A stretch of 64,000 nt of DNA, taken from contig CM055096.1 in NCBI GenBank assembly GCA_029204225.1, positions 67,804,370 through 67,868,369 of the forward strand, given 5' to 3'. The stretch is from Diphasiastrum complanatum (lineage: Eukaryota; Streptophyta; Lycopodiopsida; Lycopodiales; Lycopodiaceae). Every line of letters begins with the position of its first letter. Position 1 is the stretch's first letter. Shown piece by piece: positions 48,001-52,192 of the stretch. The notes below the pieces were generated by a model. It was not told the DNA's origin and did not search any database. It saw only the letters and a list, made by a program, of their open reading frames with translations. The position numbers were made by a program, and so were the translations under genes.

Positions 48001-49504
48001 CAAGTGTCACGTGTATCTCAAATTGATGCATAAACAAATACCTCAAAGTTCGACTCTATAAACTCAAGTTTGAACAACTATTGATGACTTTATTTATAAG
48101 GCAAAATGATAACATTGGATAACCATAAAGTTTTGAGCCCTGATTGACATCTATTTTCCATGACTCTGACATATAAAAGTACATCTAGAAAATGACAAAA
48201 ACATAATTATTATTATCTCCCAACAAACAAAGTTCAATTCAAAGTGATCAACCAACCTTGAAAATTCTTCAAGACAAGAATGGCCTTCCATAGGAAAGCA
48301 ATCAGCCCAAGATCAACTTATAATGAACAACTATCAATATTATTTGAAGAATAATCCAAAGTAATTCCACCTTCAAGGTGGTTAAAAAGATCTATCCACA
48401 ACATGTAAAGCTTGGAATTTACGAGAAGCAAGAAAATACAAAACCAAAAGTTCCAAATGTTCGAGGCAAATGAATCATGCAAAGAGCAGCACATTCTAAC
48501 TAATCAAAGTGCGAAAATTGGAAAAACATCAAAAAAAGCTTGCCTCTAAACTAGATCCAACATTTCCAAATAAAACTGCCGGGACATGGTTTTCATTGCG
48601 AAGCAGAAAACTGTAAAATAGGACATACCTCGTGAGAGGAAGCAACACCTCGGACAAGACGCCGTAATGCATAACGGACACCTGGTGCGCATCCCTCGAG
48701 CCCATCACTATCCCTCACAGCACCAAGCAAAACTTGTTCTGCTCCTTTCTGATTATCTTCTCCTGTTGCTTCATAAACCTCCTGGGCCACTTGGAGTTCC
48801 CTAACCAATGCCATCGATGCCACCTCTCGTACATCTGCATCAGTTGAAGAAAGTTTCCAATATATATCTAAACCAACTGGTTCAGCTGCTGCTCCTTTTT
48901 CTGAAGGGGAGACCACTTCCATAGAAGATGGTGATAATCCAGTCACTTGCGCATCAGAAGGCAGCTGGCTTGTGCCAATGTCTTCGCGCTTATTGTACGA
49001 CTTATCAGAAGCTCCTGTAAGTTTCTTTTTCTTCTTCATTACGAGTTTGTTATTTGAAACTTCTTTGACTACATAACCATCAGTTTTAGCACTCTTATCC
49101 TCTAGCATTTTCTCAGCCTTCCTCTTCACCCCATTCTTCTTACTGTCCTGGCCGTCTAATCCATTAGAAGATTTTTGAAAAGCATGTTTCCGCAGTGAAT
49201 GGGACTTCCTGATTCCGCCATTAGATGGCTTGGCATCAGTCGTTGCGCCCAAACCCTCAAAATTGGACTTTGATTTCTTTGTCTCTTTTTTCAATTTTTT
49301 GCCGATGGAATTGGAAGATAAACCCTGAGATTTTGCACCAGCTCTGTTCTCAGACTTGACACCATCATCCTTGCCATGTGAGGCGACCTTGGGGAGCTTT
49401 TTGTGGATGATTCTGGCGGCAGATACAGGAGAAGAAGCAATAGGAGAGCTTAGAAAGTCGGGAGAATTATTTGCAGGGTCATGCGCTCGATGGCGCTTGC
49501 CCAT
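10589..49504 (-). CDS. POL5: DNA polymerase V / MYB-binding protein 1A-like (POL5 family), seven exons
   Basis: The coding exons, in order of transcription, are 49504-48629, 14836-14711, 14594-14400, 14194-13967, 13830-12652, 12524-12243 and 12133-10589. All introns have GT-AG ends and phase 0, and the joined frame is about 1,476 residues. The family (DNA polymerase phi / Pol5 / Mybbp1a) comprises nucleolar helical-repeat proteins acting in rRNA gene transcription and ribosome assembly; despite the name they are not regarded as true polymerases. Visible features are a basic Lys/Ser-rich N-terminus, the family block from [10 protein letters not shown] through [16 protein letters not shown] into [10 protein letters not shown] (which spans the exon 1/2 junction), [12 protein letters not shown] in exon 3, a long acidic Asp/Glu stretch at the start of exon 7, and a Lys-rich C-terminal tail that fits nuclear import. 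An alternative ATG lies 36 bases upstream (49540); the second ATG, beginning MGKRHRA, is preferred. Intron 1 is about 33.8 kb and filled with mobile elements. Family assignment is strong; the splice sites are read by eye. Confidence 0.92.
12243..12524 (-). CDS. POL5: POL5 exon 6
   Basis: This 282-base exon (94 codons) starts [12 protein letters not shown] and ends PLRSAAEQ. It includes the conserved [15 protein letters not shown] helix block. The acceptor is GCTGCAG|GTG and the donor CAG|GTATTG. Confidence 0.92.
12652..13830 (-). CDS. POL5: POL5 exon 5
   Basis: This 1,179-base exon (393 codons) starts [14 protein letters not shown], a strongly conserved family block, and covers the central helical-repeat region. 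The acceptor is TTTTGCAG|GAA and the donor GCT|GTAAGA. Confidence 0.92.
13967..14194 (-). CDS. POL5: POL5 exon 4
   Basis: This 228-base exon (76 codons) starts LPLDSLENS and ends SSILPYLE. The acceptor is TGTTGCAG|CTG and the donor GAG|GTAATA. It includes the conserved LWQKLP segment. Confidence 0.9.
14400..14594 (-). CDS. POL5: POL5 exon 3
   Basis: This 195-base exon (65 codons) runs from [17 protein letters not shown] to VLLELVDQ. The acceptor is CTTAG|GAA and the donor CAA|GTATGG. The GRLFAYGA motif is typical of the family. Confidence 0.9.
14711..14836 (-). CDS. POL5: POL5 exon 2
   Basis: This 126-base exon (42 codons) begins [11 protein letters not shown] and ends EVTSSARGQ. The acceptor is GACTGCAG|AGT and the donor ACAG|GTAATC. 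It continues the conserved block broken at the end of exon 1, which is the main evidence that exon 1, 33.8 kb away, belongs to the same gene. It is too short to appear as a long ORF. Confidence 0.9.
14840..15772. other. Intron 1 sequence next to exon 2, nothing recognised
   Basis: This AT-rich DNA has no conserved ORF, long repeat or transposon protein that I can see. It probably represents original intron sequence. Confidence 0.4.
15773..15938. mobile_element. Short TIR element (MITE-like)
   Basis: A perfect 18-bp inverted repeat, GTTAGAACCAAAGATGCA at 15773-15790 and its reverse complement at 15921-15938, encloses 130 bp without coding capacity. If the TA at 15775 and 15935 is the target duplication, the element proper is 15777-15934 (158 bp) and of Tc1/mariner (Stowaway) type. 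The inner sequence has GATTTG/CAAATC words. Confidence 0.6.
16161..16206. repeat. (AT)n microsatellite
   Basis: An uninterrupted AT dinucleotide tract of about 46 bases. Confidence 0.97.
16301..16331. repeat. (TG)n microsatellite
   Basis: An uninterrupted TG tract of about 31 bases following GATATATATA. Confidence 0.97.
16835..16974. repeat. Imperfect inverted repeat, possible MITE
   Basis: The left arm at 16835-16866 (contains GGCTACTTAGTAGTTAGTAC) pairs with the right arm at 16945-16974 (contains GACTAACTAAGTAGCTAC) with a few mismatches and small gaps. The loop is about 78 bp. No clear target duplication is seen. Confidence 0.5.
17243..17440 (-). pseudogene. hAT transposase BED zinc-finger fragment
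   Basis: The 65-residue frame reads [12 protein letters not shown], then [20 protein letters not shown], then [10 protein letters not shown]. The order Trp-His, Cys-x2-Cys, GG-TRI, His, APC is that of the N-terminal BED finger of plant hAT transposases. No dimerisation or catalytic domain follows recognisably, so it is an isolated remnant inside intron 1. Confidence 0.6.
17512..17664. repeat. Compound (CA)n-(TC)n-(CA)n microsatellite
   Basis: CA-rich repeats from about 17512 to 17588, an uninterrupted (TC)n tract 17591-17647, then CA repeats again to about 17660. Confidence 0.95.
17675..17760. repeat. GC-rich segment related to 16207-16300
   Basis: Both segments contain GCCC(A/G)CGTCCGG followed by GCTTCCTT(A/C)GATATAT and lie next to dinucleotide repeats, which suggests two copies of one repeat family. 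The second has the palindromic CCGGTCCGGACGCGCGTCC. Confidence 0.5.
17790..18531. other. Intron 1 stretch before Copia A, nothing firm recognised
   Basis: The minus-strand frame around 17646-17885 is open across the microsatellite edge but has no recognised family. The rest is AT-rich. Confidence 0.35.
18678..19073 (+). repeat. 5' LTR of Copia B
   Basis: This 396-bp LTR pairs with 21168-21564 and is followed directly by the primer binding site. Confidence 0.92.
19512..21173 (+). CDS. Copia B gag-protease-RNase H fusion ORF (integrase and RT deleted)
   Basis: This single open frame encodes 553 residues; the likely start is the second Met (MASLGESLL, 19542). Gag spans about residues 11-240 ([28 protein letters not shown]). 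A Lys-rich linker, zinc knuckle [14 protein letters not shown] (~263-276) and protease [11 protein letters not shown] (~323) follow. At about residue 415 (20758-20770) the frame passes directly into the RNase H block [13 protein letters not shown], then [19 protein letters not shown] and [16 protein letters not shown]. Integrase and all of RT are absent, yet the frame is uninterrupted to the 3' LTR. A full Copia polyprotein is normally about 1,300 residues or more. It could supply capsid and protease but not copy or integrate itself. Confidence 0.88.
   Translation: MSFCLSTDFSMASLGESLLGESSKLDGTNYRVWKFKIANILMDKNCWEVMTGTKPVPTSNPKLKDYMNRRQKAHRIINLSVKDNIIPHICNARDAADAWTILKFMFETVDSAKLVYLQNKLHTLKMEAGATIGDHITKVKDLMDQLASVGEKVSDRSIVPIVLNSMSFNYQDYVTSLSAREKLPTFGELCGLLLQEEMKRKNLSEREDNPELAFASKKKQNFQKKGKGKKKNSKQSLEQQVSKLQVGEESSTNSSSTPKRKGNCNYCGKYGHFAFECRKKQSDQKKGKNQQGHFVDKVAEEEQSGVLELFTAALSSESTFGGWYIDSGASKHMTPHRDWFSTYEETEDGQLCLVDNSTRMVRGKGTVAIQLSSGEVKEIKSVLHVPGLAKNLLSVGAITKQNMVVEFNDSKYLVKVDSGAISWCSKKQPTIALSSTEAEYKATTRSACEAIWLRRLLEDMQIAQVRPTLLHCDNQSCIQLARNPIYHARTKHIEVDQHFIREKVHSGEIELVYCDTNDQTADIFTTPLSKDKFEKFRTLLGVSLNKIAIKGGC
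21168..21564 (+). repeat. 3' LTR of Copia B
   Basis: This 397-bp LTR is preceded by a G-rich polypurine tract. The stop codon of the element's ORF lies in its first bases (TGT TAA). Confidence 0.92.
21984..22571 (+). pseudogene. Copia A gag remnant
   Basis: The frame contains [24 protein letters not shown] and [16 protein letters not shown], typical of Copia gag. It is out of frame with the zinc knuckle [14 protein letters not shown] at about 22528-22570, which sits in the frame of the following polyprotein. A gag segment before the knuckle seems to be lost. Confidence 0.8.
22630..24693 (+). CDS. Copia A protease-integrase-RNase H polyprotein with in-frame RT deletion
   Basis: This open frame of 687 codons (open upstream through the zinc knuckle to about 22495) contains the protease motif [11 protein letters not shown] (residue ~49), GAG-pre-integrase [12 protein letters not shown] (~182), and the integrase core with [17 protein letters not shown] and VAERKNRT. 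It then passes directly from HKFWAG to SNEQQID (about residue 377, 23760). SNEQQID lies just downstream of the YVDD box in normal Copia RT, so the integrase C-terminus and the whole RT catalytic core including YVDD are missing. RT connection ([12 protein letters not shown]) and a full-looking RNase H follow, with FSDSDWGG and SSSEAEYRA. The product could not reverse transcribe. Whether it is made is unknown. Confidence 0.85.
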   Translation: MEQEFEASGVLFNQDYVFVSNIASTSTSTSMRNSDSVLQVADFQPIEWVIDSGATRHMTSRKEAFTKLVKVQNGSKVQCADDASYSIHGIGIVTIILPNGEEKKNVLYVPGIKKNLLSDSTMLKQGLVVEFKEGKCLVKDPKRSLLIIVSGTMHAGLFIMDTYERRIPSTCLVASTSQSLELAELWNARFGHLNFASLKKLKTFNMVEDIPTIEQPEGHVCEGCILGKFQRKPFPIDGTIRVLDKFDLVHSDVCGPMRTESIGKCIYFVTFIDDFSRFTWIYPMKAKSEVFQRFKDFLAMVENQFGHSLKTLRTDQGREYIKNTFGAFLREKRILHQMTTPYTPQQNGVAERKNRTLMEMARCMLKAKGLPHKFWAGSNEQQIDAVILDLDMVFQTSYLGLLHFYLGLEFVQEGAGIFISQERYIGQILKRFKMEDCKPVATPMETGLKLSSQGDGEPFDTTLYCQAIGYLIYLCNSRPDISYSVSLMSQFMHAPMTSHWKALKRIFRYLQGTRSHGLVFPVCDDACLVGFSDSDWGGDQDTRRSTSGHCFFYGNSAISWSSKKQPTVATSSSEAEYRAIFSATTECLWLRRLLVDMKFGEPSATLILSDSQSAIAIARNPVFHARTKHIEIHYHFVRERLHDGDILLEYCPTEDNIADLFTKALPRVRFEALCKALNLIPCVGFVT
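24731..25179 (+). repeat. 3' LTR of Copia A
   Basis: This 449-bp LTR is continuous through GTCATGTACTGACTCG, the place where Copia B interrupts the left copy. It is preceded by the purine tract at 24723-24730. Confidence 0.92.
25185..25800. other. Intron stretch between Copia A and Ty3 element X
   Basis: No ORF family is recognised. The extended palindrome TCACACGTGTGA lies at 25579. It may be the eroded 5' part of element X. Confidence 0.35.
26395..27143 (+). pseudogene. Ty3 X reverse transcriptase remnant
   Basis: Motifs [42 protein letters not shown] and the thumb [14 protein letters not shown] are visible across three frames, broken near 26610 and 26780. Confidence 0.82.
27216..28266. 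repeat. Probable solo LTR inserted in Ty3 X
   Basis: This 1,051-bp insert begins TGTTATCATTTG and ends GAATTGCAACA, flanked by the perfect 5-bp duplication gtgag (27211-27215 and 28267-28271). Without it and one duplication copy, the RNase H frame of element X reads straight from PYVV into RTDASD. TG...CA ends, 5-bp duplication and absence of ORFs fit a solo LTR; a very small non-autonomous LTR element is possible but no internal direct repeat is seen. Confidence 0.82.
28268..29542 (+). pseudogene. Ty3 X RNase H and integrase remnant
   Basis: RNase [15 protein letters not shown] and [11 protein letters not shown], then the tether [20 protein letters not shown]. The integrase finger follows ([19 protein letters not shown]), then the core with [36 protein letters not shown] and [10 protein letters not shown]. 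Breaks occur near 28533, 28709 and 29203. Confidence 0.82.
29716..30182 (+). repeat. 3' LTR of Ty3 X (approximate end)
   Basis: It starts TGTTATGTCCATGACC right after the polypurine tract. A TATA box CCTATATAAG lies at 29983. The 3' end is set near the start of the (CT)n tract because no second LTR is available for comparison. Confidence 0.6.
30183..30241. repeat. (CT)n microsatellite
   Basis: A tract of about 59 bases between the LTR of Ty3 X and the first LINE copy. Confidence 0.97.
30246..30880 (+). pseudogene. LINE copy 1, 5'-truncated ORF2 C-terminal fragment
   Basis: Homology to LINE copy 2 begins at GAGGGACACTC, five bases after the (CT)n tract, and covers [29 protein letters not shown] and the terminal Cys/His segment [15 protein letters not shown]. 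It continues beyond copy 2 with [13 protein letters not shown], a C-terminal block of this LINE type. Stops near 30541 and 30557 show decay. 5' truncation is usual for LINEs. Confidence 0.8.
30881..31733. other. Probable 3' flank or UTR of LINE copy 1, nothing else recognised
   Basis: No coding family is seen. The stretch ends directly at the next (CT)n tract; no poly(A) tail is present. It may be LINE 3' sequence or unrelated intron DNA. Confidence 0.35.
31734..31807. repeat. (CT)n microsatellite
   Basis: An uninterrupted tract of about 74 bases immediately upstream of LINE copy 2. Confidence 0.97.
31808..35408 (+). mobile_element. Non-LTR retrotransposon (LINE copy 2), near full length but 3' incomplete
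   Basis: An ORF1-like end ([20 protein letters not shown] ... [17 protein letters not shown], ~32010-32167) is followed by ORF2: the endonuclease with TETHESG (~32308), [25 protein letters not shown] (~32660) and SDHSYLSLS; the RT with [45 protein letters not shown] and [11 protein letters not shown] (~34340); and a C-terminal Cys/His motif CSMCDLHD with [13 protein letters not shown] (~35320-35390). Multiple frameshifts and stops. At 35408 it changes abruptly to Ty3 integrase sequence, so the 3' end is missing. Confidence 0.85.
32241..33348 (+). pseudogene. LINE copy 2 endonuclease remnant
   Basis: APE-type endonuclease blocks lie in different frames: [17 protein letters not shown] (~32270-32330), [25 protein letters not shown] (32490-32570), GNFNARTG (32670), then HGLAIYNGL and [13 protein letters not shown] with the terminal SDH (33003). 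Confidence 0.78.
33342..35410 (+). pseudogene. LINE copy 2 reverse transcriptase and C-terminal region
   Basis: RT blocks run from 33342 to about 34540 with stops at 33797, 34163 and 34266 and a frameshift before YVDD. The frame 34538-35410 (290 residues) is open and holds the thumb/C-terminal region ([40 protein letters not shown]) and the terminal Cys/His motif. Confidence 0.82.
35409..35607 (+). pseudogene. Ty3 fragment C, left piece (integrase finger)
   Basis: [31 protein letters not shown] and [18 protein letters not shown] form the His-His-Cys-Cys finger of Ty3 integrase. The frame stops at 35607, where Ty3 D is inserted, and continues at 41440. Confidence 0.85.
35608..36516 (-). repeat. 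3' LTR of Ty3 D, lacking its first bases
   Basis: This copy matches 40522-41430 closely but loses similarity after CACCTGAGCCAG. The terminal TGTTGTAAAG of the other copy is absent and the pol stop codon lies at the junction (36517-36519). Confidence 0.85.
36517..39807 (-). CDS. Ty3 D pol: protease-RT-RNase H-integrase, intact 1,096-residue ORF
   Basis: Order: protease with [10 protein letters not shown] (~residue 40; the usual D-S/T-G is D-F-G here) and [10 protein letters not shown] with [44 protein letters not shown] and the catalytic [10 protein letters not shown] (~400); RNase H with [14 protein letters not shown] and the tether [14 protein letters not shown]; integrase finger [11 protein letters not shown] ... 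CPTCQQ, core with [30 protein letters not shown] and [10 protein letters not shown], and a GPY module [19 protein letters not shown]. It ends shortly after QILTHRK, so any chromodomain is missing. There are no internal stops. No gag domain precedes it. Confidence 0.93.
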   Translation of the reverse strand: MSGRHTSMERNFHGATPKIGSRLLFLSGKIAGRKSDFMIDFGASHNYISRSVVEQFSLPTRNVTSTLKVETAKGALDADKATLNIPVQIGRWKAKLSFVILEMDAFDVILGLPWLNEHCIAVLGRSSNLVLLDYKGQICVTKALPGGNAKDTDIEQNLVAALAMKRMAKGKRSKCFLCICREVPEGKSVRQENLPKEVADLLEEFSDVFSEELPAKLPPRRPVDHKIELVPVTEPTSRAPYRMSQEELAELKRQLGELIDKGFIRPSASPFGAPVLFVEKADKTLRMCVDYRMLKKSTIKNKYPMPRIDDLFDQLKHAKYFSRIDLRSGYHQIRIAKGDEHKTAFRMRYGSHEFLVMPFGLTNAPATFCTLMNNIFQDCLDEFVIVYIDDILVFSRNLKDHIQPLRTVLQRLRRNCLFAKREKCEFVVEEVDFLGHVIGHGRIRMDPKKIKAILDWLAPKTVHGIKSFVGLCNFYRRFIEAFSKIVAPLLEQTKTHLKMTWTPECEAAFQELKRRITQEPILALPDFSKPFEIHTDASNFAIGAVLMQDGKPVAYFSKKLSDVERRWPTHEKEMVAVVQAVEHWRHYVAGKPFKAFTDNVSLKYFSSQGMLTPKQMRWQNFLSKFNIDILHTAGKNNVVADALSRQEHLMATVTTQVTGLLQEIRENYGVDALAKDLMIEFQLGKPHKHFTWKDQMVVYKQRRVYVPDNINLRKKVLREHHDVLAAGHPGVNRMYELLKRGFYWPSMWADVESYVQTCPTCQQVKVEPLAPAGLLQPLPVPAYPWDSVSMDFIVQLPRCQGFDSIYVVVDRFSKQVHLVPTKSSVTTEEVARLFFKCVFKYHGLPRTIISDRDTKFVGKFWTCLFRLVGTGLNFSTAYHPQTDGQTERVNRQIEQYLRNYVAWDQSDWVNYLDILEFAHNNQVNRSTGRAPFEISNGRLPIVPSSFLTGVQETLVPTVEEFINEWHTKLTEVKAFLEQSQRSMAADVNPHRRELAFEEGDQVWLNTKNIALPKGFSHKFARPYAGPYYVTKKINPVAYRLALPSSLDIHNVFHISLLKRYKPDERFDRQHELRHPPTTLDDTKRQLVPEQILTHRK
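39808..40507 (-). other. Leader of Ty3 D in place of gag
   Basis: About 700 bases between primer site and pol, richer in C (plus strand) than the surroundings and without a gag ORF or zinc knuckle. Its right half carries five repeated hairpins. Confidence 0.75.
40044..40433 (-). repeat. Five hairpin repeats in the Ty3 D leader
   Basis: On the plus strand CCGTGCTTnCAC is followed after a short spacer by AGCAC (GGCAGCACTTTGC in the best units). GTGCT arms start at 40046, 40158, 40251, 40333 and 40410, and the partner AGCAC at 40064, 40181 (AGCAT), 40271, 40352 and 40427. Each unit can fold into a GTGCT/AGCAC stem with a loop of 12-18 bases; the second has one mismatch. Spacing is 112, 93, 82 and 77 bases. 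Confidence 0.75.
40508..40519 (-). other. Primer binding site of Ty3 D (tRNA-iMet)
   Basis: The minus strand reads TGGTATCAGAGC, the exact complement of the 3' end of plant initiator-Met tRNA, two bases from the LTR. Confidence 0.88.
40522..41439 (-). repeat. 5' LTR of Ty3 D
   Basis: This complete 918-bp LTR has TGTTG/CAACA ends. It is adjacent to the primer binding site on its low-coordinate side. Confidence 0.92.
41440..42532 (+). pseudogene. Ty3 fragment C, right piece (integrase core and C-terminus)
   Basis: The frame broken at 35607 resumes: [14 protein letters not shown] then [10 protein letters not shown]. Then [19 protein letters not shown] (41535-41595), a frameshifted SDRDTRFTG region (~41665), and the open frame 41706-42320 with [20 protein letters not shown], a [11 protein letters not shown] segment and the C-terminal [12 protein letters not shown]. 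It is followed by the polypurine tract AAGGGGGGAAGGGA (~42518-42531). Confidence 0.85.
42533..43159 (+). repeat. 3' LTR of Ty3 C (end uncertain)
   Basis: It starts TGTTACAACTTTTACTCC after the polypurine tract. It contains two local duplications: 42601-42636 with 42637-42670, and a 74-bp unit at 42795-42868 repeated at 42869-42946 (GTCATATGCTCACTGGGACA in both). The end near GCTTACA at 43159 is a guess, as no second LTR remains. Confidence 0.5.
43160..44950. other. Intron 1 stretch, no gene recognised
   Basis: It contains a diverged ~60-bp duplication (43250-43365, sharing AACTGCAArCCTT) and a perfect 23-bp direct repeat (44348-44370 and 44377-44399, CTTGAATGGCATGGATTTG plus CCCA). No transposon protein is seen. 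Confidence 0.5.
44952..45016. repeat. (CT)n microsatellite
   Basis: A dinucleotide tract of about 65 bases in intron 1. Confidence 0.97.
45017..48628. other. Intron 1 sequence next to exon 1, nothing recognised
   Basis: AT-rich DNA without conserved ORFs. A CACATGTG motif flanked as CTTCACATGTGTGAACAGT lies at 47251. This may be the original intron, apart from unrecognised older insertions. Confidence 0.4.
48629..49504 (-). CDS. POL5: POL5 exon 1
   Basis: This exon encodes the 292-residue N-terminal part: MGKRHRA start, low-complexity basic region with Lys clusters (nuclear or nucleolar targeting is likely), then the first conserved block ending [12 protein letters not shown]. The donor is GAG|GTATGT at 48628. 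Reading past the donor gives non-family residues before a stop, which supports splicing here. The in-frame upstream ATG at 49540 would add 12 residues. Confidence 0.9.
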
Positions 49505-49604
49505 CTTGTCGTCGTTGCAGCCACCAGATTCAACAAGCACAAATCTCTCTACTTTCGCTCTTCGCTCTTCTCTCTTCTCTCGCTATCTTCTCTTGCCCCT
49601 CGAG

Positions 49605-49613
49605 AAACCCTAA
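49605..49613 (-). promoter_or_regulatory. Telo-box in the 5' leader/promoter of POL5
   Basis: AAACCCTAA lies about 100 bases upstream of the start codon (reverse complement TTAGGGTTT in gene orientation). Telo-boxes are enriched in promoters of plant ribosome-biogenesis and translation genes, which fits a nucleolar Pol5 protein. The segment between box and start codon is purine-rich in gene sense. Confidence 0.55.
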
Positions 49614-49619
49614 CCCTCA

Positions 49620-51450
49620 GTCGCTGATGCTCTGGTCTTGATGAAGCATTAAACTAGATTTGATTGAGTTAAGTTTTGGCGTCCTTTAGAGGCAGGCCAG
49701 GGCGCGCGCATTGGGACTACCTACCCTCCTTCTAAAGGCACAGCTTCCAACAAAAGCTAGTTTGCGAGTCAAGGTGTCTCGCATTGTGAATGGAGAAGGT
49801 TAACAAGGTTTTTATCCATCTTCGTATTCAAGCATGAACGGAGAGGTGCCATTGGTCAAGAGGTTAAAAAGGGCTTTTATCCGTCTTCGTATTCAAGCTT
49901 GAATGGAGAGGTGCCATTGGTCGAGAAGTTAAAAACGGTTTTGATTGTGTTTCAAGGTTGGAGTTTAATCTTACTCCTACTCACCTAAATTCATCTTCTG
50001 AGTACTCTTGTACAATGTAAATATTCTCTCTCTACAACAATCAGCATAAATGAACTACTATTCGAGATAATCTGCAGTTTTACATGCACATTTGAGACAG
50101 GCCACAAAAATACACGCACATTCGAAGCATATCAAAAGTCAACTCGACACTCAACAATATTCGAGTTCGAGCCTCACGACTCACCATCAACAAGTCAACC
50201 AGTCAACTCACCACTCACCATTGACAAGTCAACCGGTCGACTCGACGCTTTCGAGATTCGACACTTTCAACAATCGAATGGTACCACTCAAAATGGAGCT
50301 CTTCCTCTGCTAAATCCAATACAAACTACGTCATCGTGCAAACATGTTGTTATGCAGTTACTGCTCAATTTCACGTCTGCTTATTGCACAGTTTACACCA
50401 AACAGTTTAGCCTTATCTTGTAAACTCTACATCGTGTCTGAACCCTCTGGTTAGCCACGAACGTGCGTTAGTACTGTCGAATGCTTTTTTTTATTTCTCT
50501 TTCTGTTATTGATACTCGCTCCAATGACTCACGTATAATATCTGATTCGAATAATGCATGGTTATCACAGACGTCTAACCATTTCCCTCTCTTTCATGGG
50601 TGTCCTAGACACCTACCCATATAGTATATCAATCGAAAGAACGATCTAAGTAATCGTCTAAATTCTGTAATTCGATTTGATCATTTATATTCATTGTTTT
50701 TCTTTGTTTGGTGGTTTTCAAGTTCGGTCAGCATCCAACACGGTGGTTTTTGTTTGTGACTTTTGCCAACATTCACATTCAACCTTGAAGCTGCCTAAAG
50801 TTTTCATGAATCGCAATTCGATGGTTGGCAAATTGAAATCCAGCAACGAATCGAATAGTCCCAATTTGAATCTAAAAGAATCTAAACTAGAAATTTTTTG
50901 AAATTATTGTGGGTCCCAATTTCTCAAAACCATCATTTAAGCTATTTTTGTGCTAGTTTACAAGGTAGACAAAGAAATGTTCAAAGGAGAAAAGGAGACG
51001 AAACTTGAAATGAGAAATAGAGGAAATGTAAGGACTCGGGAGAAGGAGATGAAAAAAATAGAGCACGAAAGACTTATGAGTTTGGAGTGTTAGGAGTTAC
51101 GAGAGTTCATAGTTAGAACTTAGGGAGGTAGAGTTTAGATCTTATAACTAGAAGTTAGAAGCTGAAAGTTAGGTTTAAACTTAATTACCTATAAGTTAGA
51201 ATCTAGAGGAGACATTCAAGGGAAAGGGAGGAGGAAGGTAGATCCTAAAAGAGAACTTGGGAGATTTGAGAAAGAGGCCATGGTGAGAGTTAAAGATCAT
51301 GTGTGAGGTCATGTGGCAACTGCTTCGACGTACGATATCTCAAACACAAAACGATGGACATGTAGTTATTGTCACACAAGCTACATAGGTAATCAAGTCC
51401 ATATTTGAGAGCACCTTTTGAGTTTGTATGGCTTCAAGATAGTACCACTA
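49620..51450. other. Region upstream of POL5, no gene recognised
   Basis: Apart from the 64-bp repeat, it contains a cluster of AGTCAAC words (TTGAC on the other strand, W-box core) at about 50130-50235 and a purine-rich stretch with repeated AGTTAGAA words near 51110-51200. Confidence 0.4.
49799..49940. repeat. 64-65 bp direct repeat upstream of POL5
   Basis: Units start at 49799, 49863 and 49928 (the third is partial), each beginning GTTAAmAA. The two full units contain TTCGTATTCAAGC followed by GAGAGGTGCCATTGG, so each carries a CCAAT sequence in gene orientation. They lie about 300-430 bases upstream of the start codon. Confidence 0.8.
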
Positions 51451-51479
51451 GACATTCGATTCATGCTCATCTCCTCTAT

Positions 51480-51760
51480 CCTATTTTAAAACTTTGATAT
51501 AGCAACATGTATGCTTCATTGCCATGCTTTCAAGCTTGTAAAAGATTGAGAAAAACATTTAACTTGTGTGACATACAATAAATCCAACAATCTCAACTAA
51601 AATCATCAGTGAAGGTAGCAAAGTGATAAGCACCACCAATGGATCTAGTTTGCATTAATCTACATATGTTAATATGAACGAGTTCAAGAATGTGATATGC
51701 TCTCCTAGCAACGCTCTTTGAAAATCTCTTTATGTCACTTTCCAATCACATCCTTCACAT
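51480..51760 (-). pseudogene. Copia integrase remnant
   Basis: The minus strand reads KSVARRAYHILELVHI, then CRLMQTRSIGGAYHFATFTDDFS and DCWIY, the start of a Copia integrase core, with several stops and frameshifts. Confidence 0.65.
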
Positions 51761-52142
51761 ACCCTCTCATCAAATATAATCTCAAGAAAATGGCCTAAAA
51801 TTGTAAAATGTGTAACTTTTACAAATGAGCACCTTTTTAAGCAAGCCCTACACAAGAGTGATTCAATTATTCAAAGTTGTTTCTCATCTTTGTATGGCCT
51901 TCGATATGTGTTCAATGAGTTAATAAGCACGACGAACAATCCAAAATGCTGATTTTAGGCTAAGAATACTATGTACAATCTAAAATAAGCCAAAATTCTC
52001 ACTACAAGTTGATGTCACTAGTTGTTTGAGGTGTTCGTGGTTTTTTAGAGTGACCCCACTATTGTTAGTTTGAGTGAGGAAGTTTATTGTTGTGAGGTAA
52101 AGCAATCACTTGAGAGGTTAGAACTGGGAGAAGAGAAAGAGA

Positions 52143-52192
52143 ACCTATATATCCACTCATTCAATCATTACATTATATGTTGATGACACATT
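52143..52192 (+). pseudogene. Short Copia RT scrap with YVDD
   Basis: The plus strand reads ITLYVDDTLL just before the repeat that bounds the neighbouring minus-strand Copia piece. RT/connection sequence in the same orientation resumes at 53962, so the two may be halves of one element split by an insertion. Confidence 0.45.

Larger units (their letters stand above)
14837..48628 (-). other. POL5: POL5 intron 1, about 33.8 kb, packed with mobile elements
   Basis: The donor is GTATGT at 48628 and the acceptor TGACTGCAG ends at 14837. The intron holds a TIR element, a hairpin, a hAT fragment, two nested Copia elements on the plus strand (antisense to the gene), two decayed Ty3 elements, a probable solo LTR, two LINE copies, a younger Ty3 element and several microsatellites. 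The other introns of this gene are about 105 to 136 bases, except roughly 205 bases between exons 3 and 4. The length follows directly from the two splice sites. Confidence 0.85.

Noticed and set aside
50092-50313. Cluster of W-box cores near a short ORF
   Set aside because: AGTCAAC words arise from a local simple repeat; no gene is placed close enough to assign a function.
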